This document shows, piece by piece, positions 52,335-61,199 of a stretch of 64,000 nt of DNA. The notes beneath the pieces were generated by a model, which worked only from the letters and a program-made list of their open reading frames with translations, had not been told where the DNA came from and made no database searches. Source of the stretch: an uncultured Chloroflexota bacterium (GTDB taxonomy: Bacteria > Chloroflexota > Anaerolineae > Aggregatilineales > Phototrophicaceae); assembly GCA_937974245.1 (NCBI GenBank), contig CALJKV010000110.1, positions 366,613 to 430,612 of the forward strand, given 5' to 3'. A program made the position numbers and the translations under genes. The first letter of the stretch is position 1; every line of letters starts with the position of its first letter.

Positions 52335-53111
52335 ATGACAGAAAAATTCCGATTCAAATTCCCATCTGAACTCAAGAAATGCTCTGATTACACGCCGCCT
52401 GTTGTTTTGGAAGGTGAACTGTCGAACCTTGAGTATGCCATACGGGATTTCTTTGAATGGTATTTCCCCGTAGAAAATAAATACTATCTGGTGGTGGGTG
52501 GAGAAATTTATACATTGTATGTGTATGAAATACCTCACTGGTGGCTTCTTATACCATACCACTTACAGGAGGTTACTTCAGATACATCCCATGCTGAAAT
52601 CGGAATCATAGAACAAGGCACTAATTTCGACATCGAAGTTGAAGGTTATTCAGGGGATGATGTTGTTGTTTCGCTTAATCTAGGTCCCGATGACAGCAAT
52701 TTGGTTGGGCCGGATTCTCCAAGAATTGAGAATTCCCAGCACATTAAAGTTAATCGGCGGGCTTATATTCTCGAATGGTGGCGGTTTGTCGAATGGGTGA
52801 TTGACATTCTGGTTCGTGACAAGCTGATTGATGCCAATGATCCCAGCCTCAAAGCCTATCTTGAGATGATGCCGCCCAAGAGTCGGGCGAGTCTGGAAAA
52901 ACATCTGCTGCAAATATTGTCACGCTATGGTGATGGTCTCAATTGGTATGGGATAGCAATTCGGTTATCGAATACTGATGCACCGGATAAATCCGATTTT
53001 ATGAAGGTGTTGAGGAGACTCACAGAACGGGGGTTTCTGGAAATCCCTGATGTTGGTCATGGGTGGAAGATCACTGAAGCCGGGCTATCTGCTCTGGAGG
53101 AGATGGATTAG
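52335..53111 (+). CDS. unknown protein with winged-helix-like C-terminus
   Basis: This 258-residue soluble protein matches no family I know. The N-terminal about 140 residues are mixed and rich in aromatic and acidic residues (FFEWYFPVENKYYLVV, IPHWWLLIPYHL). The C-terminal about 90 residues are helical. They end in a pattern like a winged-helix domain (MKVLRRLTERGFLEIPDVGHGWKIT), suggesting DNA binding. The start at 52335 is preferred over 52302. An extended -10 (TGCTACAAT, 52266-52274) lies upstream. Base composition differs from its neighbours, consistent with transfer. Confidence 0.65.
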   Translation: MTEKFRFKFPSELKKCSDYTPPVVLEGELSNLEYAIRDFFEWYFPVENKYYLVVGGEIYTLYVYEIPHWWLLIPYHLQEVTSDTSHAEIGIIEQGTNFDIEVEGYSGDDVVVSLNLGPDDSNLVGPDSPRIENSQHIKVNRRAYILEWWRFVEWVIDILVRDKLIDANDPSLKAYLEMMPPKSRASLEKHLLQILSRYGDGLNWYGIAIRLSNTDAPDKSDFMKVLRRLTERGFLEIPDVGHGWKITEAGLSALEEMD

Positions 53112-53129
53112 GAACGGGTTGATTCATCG

Positions 53130-53160
53130 GGGGCAGGTGTTTTGAGCCTGCCCCGTTTTG
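53130..53160 (+). terminator. terminator after the bracketed gene
   Basis: GGGGCAGG / CCTGCCCC (53130-53137, 53147-53154) has a 9-nt loop followed by GTTTT. It is nearly identical to the terminator of the ABC operon. Confidence 0.75.
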
Positions 53161-53176
53161 ATGTGCCGAAGTAGTT

Positions 53177-54385
53177 TTATCTTTCTGCCTGCCAGAAATC
53201 CGCGTCGTAGGCCGGGAGTTCGCAGCGCAGCGGCCTGTCCTGGCGGAAGCCGAATTCGTAGTCGGCCTGCATCAACTGGTGAATCTCGCTCGTGCCTTCG
53301 TAGATGACTGCGCCCTTGCTGTTGCGCAGATAACGCTCCACCGGGTATTCGTCGCTGAAGCCATACGCGCCATGCACCTGCACGGCTTCCAGCGCGGCCT
53401 GGACGCTGTGATCGGTGGCATACCACTTGGCAACACTCGTTTCCCGCGTGTTGCGGATACCCTGGTTCTTTAACCATCCGGCTTTCATGTTCAGCAGGAA
53501 GGCGGCGTCATACCACTGGCGCATGAAGGCAATCTTCTGCTTGACAAGCTGGTGCTGCGCAATGGGGACGCCGAACGTTTCGCGCTCATGGGCGTACTTC
53601 ACGCTGTCTTCCAGGCAGGCGCGGATCAGGCCGGTTGCGCCGCTGCCCACTGTGTAACGCCCGTTATCCAGGCAGGACATGGCGATCTTGAAGCCTTCGC
53701 CCTCTTCGCCCAGGCGGTTGGCCGCCGGAACTTCCACGTTTTCACATTTGATCCACCCGGTTGACCCGGCACGGACGCCGAGTTTGCCGTGAATGTCGCC
53801 GGTGGTGACGCCAGGCATGTCATTGGTGATGATGAAGGCGGTGATGCCGCGAGAACCGGCGCTGGTATCGGTCTTGGCGAAGAACAGGAAGTGGTGGCCT
53901 TTGGTCGCCAGGCTGATCCACATCTTTTCGCCATTGAGGATGTACTTATCCCCTTCGCGGCGGGCAGTGGAGACCATGTTGGCGACATCGCTGCCGTAGC
54001 CCGGCTCGGTCAGGGCGAACCCGGCGTATTTTTCGCCCCGTGCCTGGGGGACAAGGAACCGCTGTTTTTGCTCTTCCGTTCCCCATTGCAGGAGCGCCAT
54101 GCTGTTCAGCCCCATGTGAACCGACATCACAACCCGCAGCGTGGTATCAGCCCTTTCGAGTTCTTCGCACACCAACCCCAGGGTGACATAATCGAACCCC
54201 TGGCCGCCGTAGCGCACCGGGATACAGATACCCAGGATACCCAATTCGGCCATGCGCGGCAGGGTAGCAGGGTTCATTTCCTGTTTGCGGTCCCATTCGC
54301 CAATAGTGGGGATGACTTCTTTCTGCGTGAAGTCGCGCACCATCTTACGGGCTTCGCGTTGTTCTTCGTTCAGTGCAAAATCCAT
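53177..54385 (-). CDS. acyl-CoA dehydrogenase
   Basis: This 402-residue FAD enzyme introduces a double bond into an acyl-CoA. It has the family blocks PVRYGGQGFDYVTLGLVCEEL, GFALTEPGYGSDVANM, EKMWIS and the C-terminal IYEGTSEIHQL with the catalytic Glu. The start at 54385 has GAGGTT six bases upstream; the extra 16 codons are unsupported. The acyl chain is not predictable; the sequence resembles the short- or branched-chain group. Its electron acceptor (EtfAB) is not in the window. It is divergent from the PLP enzyme gene. Confidence 0.95.
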   Translation of the reverse strand: MDFALNEEQREARKMVRDFTQKEVIPTIGEWDRKQEMNPATLPRMAELGILGICIPVRYGGQGFDYVTLGLVCEELERADTTLRVVMSVHMGLNSMALLQWGTEEQKQRFLVPQARGEKYAGFALTEPGYGSDVANMVSTARREGDKYILNGEKMWISLATKGHHFLFFAKTDTSAGSRGITAFIITNDMPGVTTGDIHGKLGVRAGSTGWIKCENVEVPAANRLGEEGEGFKIAMSCLDNGRYTVGSGATGLIRACLEDSVKYAHERETFGVPIAQHQLVKQKIAFMRQWYDAAFLLNMKAGWLKNQGIRNTRETSVAKWYATDHSVQAALEAVQVHGAYGFSDEYPVERYLRNSKGAVIYEGTSEIHQLMQADYEFGFRQDRPLRCELPAYDADFWQAER

Positions 54386-54566
54386 GTTTAACCTCGTTTG
54401 ATTTGTGAAAAGCGCCCGAAAAACGCGCTTCATTTTAAGGCAGATTATACCATCTGAAAAAGCGCGAAACGAGTGCGGTCACGGCCTTGCGGCGACTTGC
54501 GGCGGGCAGGGGAAGCGGTGGTACAATCATCAGCATGAGCCAACTACTGAACCAGGAGAATCCTTT

Positions 54567-55613
54567 ATGATGACAGTTCACGACCTGGAAACCCCCAGCG
54601 TACTGATTGATCTGGATCGTATGGAGCGTAATATCGCCCGGATGCAGGACTACTGCAACGCGCACGGGTTGGCCTTTCGTGCCCACATCAAAACACACAA
54701 AATACCGGATATCGCCCGCGCCCAATTGGATGCCGGGGCGGTGGGCATCGCCTGCCAGAAAGTGAGCGAGGCCGAAGTCTTCGCCCGCGCCGGAATCAAC
54801 AATATCCAGATTCCCTATAACATCGTTGGGCCAAAGAAAACCGCCCGGCTGGCTGACCTGGCATTCTATAACAAGGTGACTGTCTCGGCGGATCATCCGA
54901 TCACGGTTCGCGGATTGGCCGACGCTGCCCGCGCCAATGACATCAACATCAGCGTACTGGTCGAACTGATGACGGAAATCGAACGCACCGGAGCGCCGGT
55001 TGAAGAAGTTGTCAATCTGGCGCAGCAAATTGACCGGGACGAGTATCTGCACTTTGCCGGGCTGCTGGTATACCCCACGAATCCGAGCATTCGTCCGGTG
55101 TTGCAGGAAGCCTTGTCGGGGTTGAACGCTGCTGGTATCGGTGTGGATGTAGTGAGCGGCGGTGGCACGGGTGCGGCTTTCCATGCGCACGAAGTCCCGG
55201 AAGTGACCGAAATTCGGGTGGGGACGTATGTGTTCAACGACTGGCGCACGGTGCGACGCGGTTGGGCGGCATTTGAGGACTGCGCTATGACGATTGCGGC
55301 GACAGTGGTCAGCCGTCCGACGTCGGATCGTGCTATCCTGGACAGCGGCAGCAAAACACTCTCGAACGACCATGAGAATGGGCTGCATGGCTACATTGTC
55401 GAATACCCCGAAGCGCGTATCTACCAGTTGAGCGAGGAACACGGCCATGTGGATATGAGCGCGTGCGAAAACCGGCCAACGGTGGGGGAGCGTGTCCACG
55501 TCATCCCGGTACATACCTGCGTCGTCACCAACCTGCACAACGAAATTTACGGCGTGCGCGGTGAAGAGGTCGAGGTCGTCTGGCCGGTGGCGGCACGCGG
55601 GCTGGTGTGGTGA
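54567..55613 (+). CDS. D-threonine aldolase/D-serine dehydratase-like PLP enzyme
   Basis: This 348-residue fold-III PLP enzyme has an alanine-racemase-like barrel with the PLP-lysine motif RAHIKTHK (38-45). Glycine-rich phosphate binding is at VVSGGGTGAAF. A C-terminal barrel carries EEHGHVD and the zinc-binding His/Cys motif IPVHTCVVTNLH, as in DSD1-type D-serine dehydratases. It would break down a beta-hydroxy D-amino acid. The start at 54567 has AGGAG eight bases upstream. The next gene follows after 47 bp. Confidence 0.93.
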   Translation: MMTVHDLETPSVLIDLDRMERNIARMQDYCNAHGLAFRAHIKTHKIPDIARAQLDAGAVGIACQKVSEAEVFARAGINNIQIPYNIVGPKKTARLADLAFYNKVTVSADHPITVRGLADAARANDINISVLVELMTEIERTGAPVEEVVNLAQQIDRDEYLHFAGLLVYPTNPSIRPVLQEALSGLNAAGIGVDVVSGGGTGAAFHAHEVPEVTEIRVGTYVFNDWRTVRRGWAAFEDCAMTIAATVVSRPTSDRAILDSGSKTLSNDHENGLHGYIVEYPEARIYQLSEEHGHVDMSACENRPTVGERVHVIPVHTCVVTNLHNEIYGVRGEEVEVVWPVAARGLVW

Positions 55614-55660
55614 GTATATTACCTTTATCAATGTGTTGAAATACATATAAGGATGCTTTC

Positions 55661-57106
55661 ATGACCGATTTCATATTCAAGCAGCTGATTAATGGGGAAT
55701 GGGTAAACGCTGCCAACGGTGGGACGTGGGATTTAATTAACCCGGCAAATGAAGCCGTGATCATGCCGGTCCCGTTTGGGGATGCCAGCGACGCGCAGGC
55801 CGCAATTGACGCCGCTGCCGCCGCCTTTCCTGCCTGGTCGAGCAAGACGGCCTACGAACGCGCCGAAGTCCTGCTCAAAGCGGCAGACTGGCTGCTCGAT
55901 CATGCCGAAGACCTGGCGGTGGTGACAACTGAAGAAAGCGGTAAACCCTTGAGCGAATCGCTGGCGGAATGGCGCAGCGCGGCCAACTACTTCATCTGGT
56001 TTGCGGAAGAGGGCAAACGCGCTTATGGCCGCACGATTCCGGCGCGGGCAGCCGGGCGGCGTATCATGGTGATTCAGCAGCCTTTAGGTGTGGTGGGGAC
56101 GATTACCGCCTGGAACTTCCCGGTGTACAACATTGTGCGGGCGTGGGCGGCGGCGCTGGCGGCAGGGTGTACTGTTGTCGGGCGTCCTTCGGAGTATACG
56201 CCACGTTCGGCTATGCTGATGGCGCAGGCTCTGGTGGAAAGCGGCGCTTCGGCAGGCGTCATTAACTGTATTAATGGCGACCCGGCAGGCATGGCGCAGG
56301 TCATGCTCCAGGACACACGTTGTCGCAAAATCAGTTTCACCGGCAGCACCCGGGTCGGCAAGCTCCTGATGGACGGCGCTTCCGACACGGTGACGAAACT
56401 CGCGCTGGAACTGGGCGGCAATGCGCCGGTACTGGTGTTTCCTGATGTGGATGTCAAAGAGGTGGCGCGTGCATCAGTGCAGTGGAAGTACCGCAACTGC
56501 GGACAGGTGTGCGTTTCGCCGCAGCGGTTCTATGTGCATACCCGGATTGCCGAAGAATTTATCGAACACGCGACAGCATTCACCCAGATGGTCAGAGTTG
56601 GCAACGGGCTGGATCAGAATACTGACGTTGGGCCGCTGATTAACGCCGTTCAGCGGGATCGGGTTGAGCAGTTAGTGGCGGAGGCCACTGCCCAGGGTGC
56701 TGAGGTATTGACCGGCGGCGGGCGTCCGGCTGACCTGCACAAAGGGTACTTTTACCAGCCAAGTGTTATGACCAACCTGACCACTGACATGCGCCTCTAT
56801 CACGAGGAAATCTTCGGCCCGGTGATGCCGGTCATCCCGTTTTCCGACCCGGACGAGGCGCTGGCATTGGCGAACGCGACCCCGTATGGCTTGACGGCAT
56901 TCGTGATGACGCATAATCTGAATACAGCGCTGCGGATGGCGGAACAGCTGGAGTTTGGCATGGTCGGTATCAATGACTGGCTGCCCGCCACACCAGAAGC
57001 GCCGTTTGGTGGCGTGAAGCAAAGCGGCCTGGGCCGGGAGTGCGGCCAGGAAGGTCTGGAGGACTACATGGAATCGAAAACAATTTTAATGGGAGGGATG
57101 TCTTGA
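55661..57106 (+). CDS. NAD(P)-dependent aldehyde dehydrogenase
   Basis: This 481-residue ALDH has the cofactor and active-site blocks PLGVVGTITAWNFPVYNI, FTGSTRVGK, LELGGNAP (general-base Glu) and NCGQVC (catalytic Cys). It ends with PFGGVKQSGLGRECGQEGLEDYMESK. It is closest in style to succinate-semialdehyde or lactaldehyde dehydrogenases; the substrate is uncertain. Its stop overlaps the TTG start of the epimerase gene, so the two are translationally coupled. Confidence 0.95.
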   Translation: MTDFIFKQLINGEWVNAANGGTWDLINPANEAVIMPVPFGDASDAQAAIDAAAAAFPAWSSKTAYERAEVLLKAADWLLDHAEDLAVVTTEESGKPLSESLAEWRSAANYFIWFAEEGKRAYGRTIPARAAGRRIMVIQQPLGVVGTITAWNFPVYNIVRAWAAALAAGCTVVGRPSEYTPRSAMLMAQALVESGASAGVINCINGDPAGMAQVMLQDTRCRKISFTGSTRVGKLLMDGASDTVTKLALELGGNAPVLVFPDVDVKEVARASVQWKYRNCGQVCVSPQRFYVHTRIAEEFIEHATAFTQMVRVGNGLDQNTDVGPLINAVQRDRVEQLVAEATAQGAEVLTGGGRPADLHKGYFYQPSVMTNLTTDMRLYHEEIFGPVMPVIPFSDPDEALALANATPYGLTAFVMTHNLNTALRMAEQLEFGMVGINDWLPATPEAPFGGVKQSGLGRECGQEGLEDYMESKTILMGGMS

Positions 57107-58098
57107 AGTATTTTGTGACCGGCGCGACGGGATTCATCGGCGGGTATCTGGCTCAGCGTTTGATGAACGATGGGCATGAGGTTGTCGCCCTGGTGCGGAC
57201 TCCGGCGAAGGCACAGGCTCTGGCCGATATGGGGGTGATAATCGCGCAAGGAGACATCACGGATAAGGCCAGTATGCGCGAACCGATGACCGGTGTAGAC
57301 GGTGTGTTCCATGTTGCCGCCTGGTACAAAGTCGGTATGAAGGATTCCAGCATGGCGCAGACCATCAATGTCGAGGGGACGCGCAATGTGCTGGAACTGA
57401 TAAAGGAGCTGGGCGTTCCCAAAGGGGTATATACCAGCACGCTGGCGGTTTTCAGTGATACGAAAGGAGAACGTAAAGACGAAAAATACAAATTTAATGG
57501 AAAACACATCAGTGAATATGACCGTACCAAGTGGGAGGCACATTACCGGGTGGCGCAGCCCATGATGGAATCTGGTCTGCCACTCGTGATTGTACAGCCC
57601 GGCGCGGTATACGGCCCAGGCGATCAGAGTGAGTTAGGCAACACGACGGCGCAGTATCTCCAGCGTAAACTGCCGGTTGTCCCGCTGGGTATGGCGGTGT
57701 GCTGGGCGCATGTCGAGGATGTTGTTGAGGGGCATATCCTGGCGATGGAGAAGGGCAAAGTGGGCGAATCCTATATTATTGCCGGGCCGCCGCATACGCT
57801 GGTGGAATATTTCGAACTGGCGGAGCAGATCACCGGTATCCCTGTGCCTCGCCTGAAAGTACCGGCTGCCATGCTCAAGGCGTCCGCCGCGCTGATGGGT
57901 GTAATCGGCAATCTGGTTGAAGTGCCCGCCACATACACGGCTGAGGGACTGCGGGTCAGCGCCGGTGTGACGTATCTTGGAGATAACAGTAAAGCAAAAC
58001 GTGAACTGGGCTACAATCCCCGTTCTTTGGAAGCGGGTCTGCCGGAAATCCTGGCTTACGAGATGGAGCGACTCGGTATTCGGCCAGAGGCGAAGTAA
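57103..58098 (+). CDS. NAD-dependent epimerase/dehydratase family protein (extended SDR)
   Basis: This 331-residue extended SDR begins KYFVTGATGFIGGYLAQRL, with the cofactor motif TGATGFIG. The YxxxK pair is in EYDRTKWEAHY and VQPGAVYGPGD follows. It resembles dihydroflavonol-reductase-like bacterial proteins. The start is TTG 57103, with GGGAGG six to seven bases upstream, and it overlaps the ALDH stop (TTGA). A frame open to 57040 lies inside the ALDH gene and is not used. It may reduce or oxidise the product of the ALDH step. Confidence 0.93.
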   Translation: MKYFVTGATGFIGGYLAQRLMNDGHEVVALVRTPAKAQALADMGVIIAQGDITDKASMREPMTGVDGVFHVAAWYKVGMKDSSMAQTINVEGTRNVLELIKELGVPKGVYTSTLAVFSDTKGERKDEKYKFNGKHISEYDRTKWEAHYRVAQPMMESGLPLVIVQPGAVYGPGDQSELGNTTAQYLQRKLPVVPLGMAVCWAHVEDVVEGHILAMEKGKVGESYIIAGPPHTLVEYFELAEQITGIPVPRLKVPAAMLKASAALMGVIGNLVEVPATYTAEGLRVSAGVTYLGDNSKAKRELGYNPRSLEAGLPEILAYEMERLGIRPEAK

Positions 58099-58189
58099 CC
58101 AGGAGTACTGGACTCTGCCATTTGATCAATTTGAATTAATTATATCGCAATGATTAATAAGGTTGAGGGAACCGAAAGGAGAGGCGGCT

Positions 58190-58234
58190 TTGACTGCCAC
58201 TGAGGGAAGTGAGTTCTGCCGCCGATTATTATGA
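58190..58234 (+). CDS. possible 14-codon upstream ORF coupled to GNAT gene
   Basis: TTG 58190, eight bases after AAAGGAG (58175-58181), opens a frame reading MTATEGSEFCRRLL. Its TGA overlaps the GNAT start as ATGA (58231-58234). The GNAT gene itself has no ribosome-binding site near its ATG, so ribosomes may arrive through this short frame. A GGCGGC/GCCGCC pairing spans the frame. Confidence 0.35.
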   Translation: MTATEGSEFCRRLL

Positions 58235-58884
58235 TATCAGAGCAGATTACGATTGAAGTTGTGAACACAGCCCCGCAGCATGTTCAGGAGTTGGAAGCGC
58301 TTCAGCGGATCGTCTTCCCAACACTGACAGATAATGAACTCTTCACGGCAGAAAAATATCTGAACCACCTCAGGCTTTTCCCACAAGGACAGTTTGTGGC
58401 GATTGCGACGATTGGGGAACAGAAAAAGGTCGTGGGTGCGACCAGCACCTACCGCGCCAAATTCGATTTTGATGACTACCAACACACCTTCCTCGAAGCT
58501 ATCGCGCACGGTTGGTTGAGCAATCACGATCCTCAGGGTGAGTGGTTGTATGGTGTGGATGTGAGTGTGCATCCTGACTTCCGCCGGAAAGGGATCGGCA
58601 GCCGGTTATACGATGCCCGCAAGGCGCTGGTCAAACGCCTGAATCTGCGTGGCGAGGTCGCCGGTGGGATGATTCCCGGCTATGAACATTACAAGGCAAA
58701 GATGACCGTAGAAACCTACATTGAAAAAGTGGTTGCCGGGGAGATTTTGGGGAGAACCCTGCCGATGCAGCTCAAAAACGGTTTTGTCGTGCGCGGCATT
58801 CTGTACGACCATATCACCGACCCCCGCGCCAACAACACCGCCACGTTGCTTGTCCGCGAGAACCCGGATTATCGGCCAGCGTAG
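58231..58884 (+). CDS. GNAT family N-acetyltransferase
   Basis: This 217-residue protein is a single GNAT domain with the acetyl-CoA loop VDVSVHPDFRRKGIGSRLYDARKALVKRL. The tail beyond it (GMIPGYEHYKAKMTVETYIEKV) resembles the GNAT module found fused to nitrilases in other bacteria. The acceptor is unknown. There is no ribosome-binding site directly before the ATG; translation may be coupled to the 14-codon frame that ends at the start codon. Confidence 0.88.
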   Translation: MISEQITIEVVNTAPQHVQELEALQRIVFPTLTDNELFTAEKYLNHLRLFPQGQFVAIATIGEQKKVVGATSTYRAKFDFDDYQHTFLEAIAHGWLSNHDPQGEWLYGVDVSVHPDFRRKGIGSRLYDARKALVKRLNLRGEVAGGMIPGYEHYKAKMTVETYIEKVVAGEILGRTLPMQLKNGFVVRGILYDHITDPRANNTATLLVRENPDYRPA

Positions 58885-58892
58885 GCCAGCCG

Positions 58893-58923
58893 CAAAAAAG
58901 GGGTGCAAAACCGCTGCACCCCT
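58893..58923 (-). terminator. terminator for DUF2892 gene
   Basis: AGGGGTGCA / TGCACCCCT form a 9-bp perfect stem. On the minus strand it is followed by TTTTTT (58898-58893 complement). It lies between convergent genes and mainly serves the minus-strand one. Confidence 0.85.
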
Positions 58924-58948
58924 GTCTTAATCTTATGCCAACCGATGC

Positions 58949-59173
58949 TTACTTGACGTCCTTGCCCATCAGCGGGCCGCCGAACAGTGGGGCGAACACA
59001 CACACATTGAACACGCCCACCAGCACCAGGAACAACCCGACCACCGCCAGGATGATGTTCAGGGGCGAGGCAACGGTACCGAACAGACCTAGAGCGAACG
59101 CAAGCACAACTACACCGGCCAGAATGCGAATACCGCGCCCGATCGGGCCTGCCATGAACTTTGCGAAACCCAT
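58949..59173 (-). CDS. DUF2892 (YgaP-like) small membrane protein
   Basis: This 74-residue protein has two membrane segments (about 14-33 and 38-62). The N-terminal GPIGRGIRILAGVV and the CVFAPLFG motif near the C-terminus are typical of the DUF2892/YgaP transmembrane family. The catalytic rhodanese domain found in YgaP itself is absent. Function unknown. GGGAGAA lies upstream, and it is a single gene with its own terminator. Confidence 0.9.
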   Translation of the reverse strand: MGFAKFMAGPIGRGIRILAGVVVLAFALGLFGTVASPLNIILAVVGLFLVLVGVFNVCVFAPLFGGPLMGKDVK

Positions 59174-59249
59174 TATGTTTTCTCCCTTGAATGAAATTGC
59201 TTGATGCGATTAGTGATTAGATGCATAGCCGAGCAAAAGGTTACATACA

Positions 59250-60563
59250 TTGACGCACAAACTGGAAAATCTCGCAGTTGAACTCGAAAACCGTATTCGC
59301 GGTCATCGCCCGCTGTCGCTCCCGGCGGAATGGGCGAACGAGCTGGTCTTTCCGGCCTATGGTGGCCTCTCGATCCGCAACGTGCCCCATACGATTGCTC
59401 AGCTGCTGGGTGCGACGCTGCCTGGCCTGACTCCGCTGGATGAAGCGGTGTGGGGTGGCGATTCGCCCGTTGGGCAGGTTGACCGGGTGGTGATCTTCCT
59501 GACAGACGGCCTGGGTTATTTGTGGCTGCGGCAGATGATGGCTGAAGATGACGAGGTGCGGGCGCTGGTGGGAGAAATCACCAATGGTTACGGGGCGCTG
59601 CCGCTCACATCTATTGCCCCGACGACCACTGTCGCTGCCCTCACGACACTGTGGACCGGTGCCAGCCCTGCCGTCCATGGCATCTTCGGGCTGCGGATGT
59701 ACTTGCGGGAACTTTCCATGCTGGTGAATATTCTGGGCTATAAACCTGCCGCAGGGAAGCTGATGAACGACATCCTGGCCGACTGGAAACTCCCCCCTGA
59801 GTCATTTGTGCCGGTGGCGGGACTGGCGGAAGCCCTGGCACATTACGGTATCCCGACCCATCTGCTCCTCTCATACCAGTTATTGGGGTCGGGGTTATCG
59901 CGGATTTTGCACCGGGGGGTGGCGCACGCTCACACCCATACCGGCCATACTGACCTGTGGCCGCGGTTGGCGGATGTGCTGGCACAGACAGCCGGACAGC
60001 GCTGCTGCGTGAGCGCCTACTGGCCTGCGGTAGACAGTGTGGCGCACCATTATGGCGCGGATAACCGCTATACGCGCCACGAAGTCAAGCAGCAGTTGCT
60101 CAACCTGCGCGACATTCTTAATGCAGAATCGGCCCAGGATGGTCGTACACTGGTTATGATTCTGGCCGATCACGGCCACCATGATGCGCCGCAGGACATC
60201 CGGCTGCATGAAAATGTTCAGGCCCGCTCCATCTTTGATGCCATGCACGGCGGTTTTGGCGGCGAAACACGTTTGACGCATCTGTATCTGCGCGAGGGGC
60301 AAAAGCAAACGGTCATTCGCACCCTTGAGGAGCAGTTTGTCGATGGTCTGACATGGACGGAGCCAGACACCGCCCTGGCCGCCGGGTTGTTCGGGACGGA
60401 GACACCGCACCCGGAAGCCGTGCATCGCCTGGGGGACTTGACCGTGATCGCCCGCTTGAATTGGCAAATCACGGATAATTTCCTGCGCTTCCCATTGATT
60501 AGCACGCATGGCGGGCTTTCGGACTGGGAAATGCTGGTGCCGCTGCTGTGGAGACGGCTGTAA
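59250..60563 (+). CDS. alkaline phosphatase superfamily phosphodiesterase
   Basis: This 437-residue cytoplasmic enzyme of the type I phosphodiesterase/nucleotide pyrophosphatase family has metal-site motifs VVIFLTDGLGYLWL (Asp), SIAPTTTVAAL (nucleophile Thr), AVDSVAHHYG (Asp, His), LADHGHHD (Asp, His) and STHGG (His). It likely hydrolyses a nucleotide or phosphonate/phosphodiester bond. It starts at TTG 59250, with AAAAGG nine bases upstream. There is no signal peptide, unlike many relatives. Confidence 0.92.
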   Translation: MTHKLENLAVELENRIRGHRPLSLPAEWANELVFPAYGGLSIRNVPHTIAQLLGATLPGLTPLDEAVWGGDSPVGQVDRVVIFLTDGLGYLWLRQMMAEDDEVRALVGEITNGYGALPLTSIAPTTTVAALTTLWTGASPAVHGIFGLRMYLRELSMLVNILGYKPAAGKLMNDILADWKLPPESFVPVAGLAEALAHYGIPTHLLLSYQLLGSGLSRILHRGVAHAHTHTGHTDLWPRLADVLAQTAGQRCCVSAYWPAVDSVAHHYGADNRYTRHEVKQQLLNLRDILNAESAQDGRTLVMILADHGHHDAPQDIRLHENVQARSIFDAMHGGFGGETRLTHLYLREGQKQTVIRTLEEQFVDGLTWTEPDTALAAGLFGTETPHPEAVHRLGDLTVIARLNWQITDNFLRFPLISTHGGLSDWEMLVPLLWRRL

Positions 60564-60750
60564 AGACAGGCAAAAAGTGTGGAATCCTGAGTTTGACGTT
60601 TTGGGCGCGGACAGGCGACACAGACTCGGGCGATTTCCCGCTACTCAGGTGGGGCATCCGATGCTGCTGGCATGGATGGGATTTCTGGCCTGTTAGCCTG
60701 GGTGAACCTGTAGCATTCCGGTGTTTTTTGTGTATATTAGAGATAGTTCT

Positions 60751-60760
60751 GTGCTACAAT
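60751..60760 (+). promoter_or_regulatory. extended -10 for Roadblock/V4R/regulator operon
   Basis: TGTGC-TACAAT (box 60755-60760) gives an extended -10 without a clear -35. Transcription would start about 45 bases before the Roadblock gene. Confidence 0.4.
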
Positions 60761-60809
60761 TCAGCATATAGTTCGTTGACGTTCGCTTTCATAACAAGGG
60801 GAAAGTACC

Positions 60810-61178
60810 TTGCCAACACGTACTGAACAACTCCAGGAAAGTCTCCGCGATCTCCAGGTTAGCTCCGGCGATGTTGAAGCTGCCGCCATTGTCAGTGTAG
60901 ACGGCCTGAGTATGGCTTCATCACTGCCCGCACATATTGAAGAGGATCGCGTGAGCGCCATGTCCGCCGCGATGATCTCGCTCGGCGAGCGTATTTCTAC
61001 CGAGTTGGGACGAGGACTGCTGGAGCAGGTCTATGTCAAAGGTGAGAACGGCTATGTCATTCTGACCGCAATCGGGGAAGAAGCTGTTTTGACCGTATTG
61101 GCACGCAAAGAAACCAAGTTGGGCCTGATCTTCCTGGATATTAACCGCGCCGTTGAAGTTCTTGAAAAACTGGTTTGA
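60810..61178 (+). CDS. Roadblock/LC7 domain protein, operon lead gene
   Basis: This 122-residue single-domain Roadblock protein reads AAAIVSVDGLSMAS, then SAMSAAMISLGERISTELG, EQVYVKGENGYVILTAIG and EAVLTVLARKETKLGLIFLDI. It is a paralogue of the protein at 1560-1961 and lacks that protein's loop insertion. It is likely a dimer that binds a small GTPase or a signalling partner. It starts at TTG with AAGGGG about 8 bases upstream. It is followed after 21 bp by the V4R gene and then a response regulator, an arrangement that suggests one signalling unit. Confidence 0.92.
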   Translation: MPTRTEQLQESLRDLQVSSGDVEAAAIVSVDGLSMASSLPAHIEEDRVSAMSAAMISLGERISTELGRGLLEQVYVKGENGYVILTAIGEEAVLTVLARKETKLGLIFLDINRAVEVLEKLV

Positions 61179-61199
61179 GTCCATTAAGAAGCGACCATT

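Larger units (their letters stand above)
52243..53164. repeat. 18-bp direct repeat bracketing one gene
   Basis: CCTGCCCCGTTTTGATGT occurs at 52243-52260 and again at 53147-53164. The identity extends five bases past the T-run of the terminators. The enclosed gene is visibly AT-richer than the ABC operon before it. This may mark an insertion at a terminator, or duplication of the terminator. Confidence 0.6.

Noticed and set aside
54435..55646. A 403-codon open frame on the minus strand
   Set aside because: It lies wholly opposite the PLP-enzyme gene, whose protein has clear motifs and a ribosome-binding site. The antisense frame is a by-product of GC-rich codon use and its translation has no domain.
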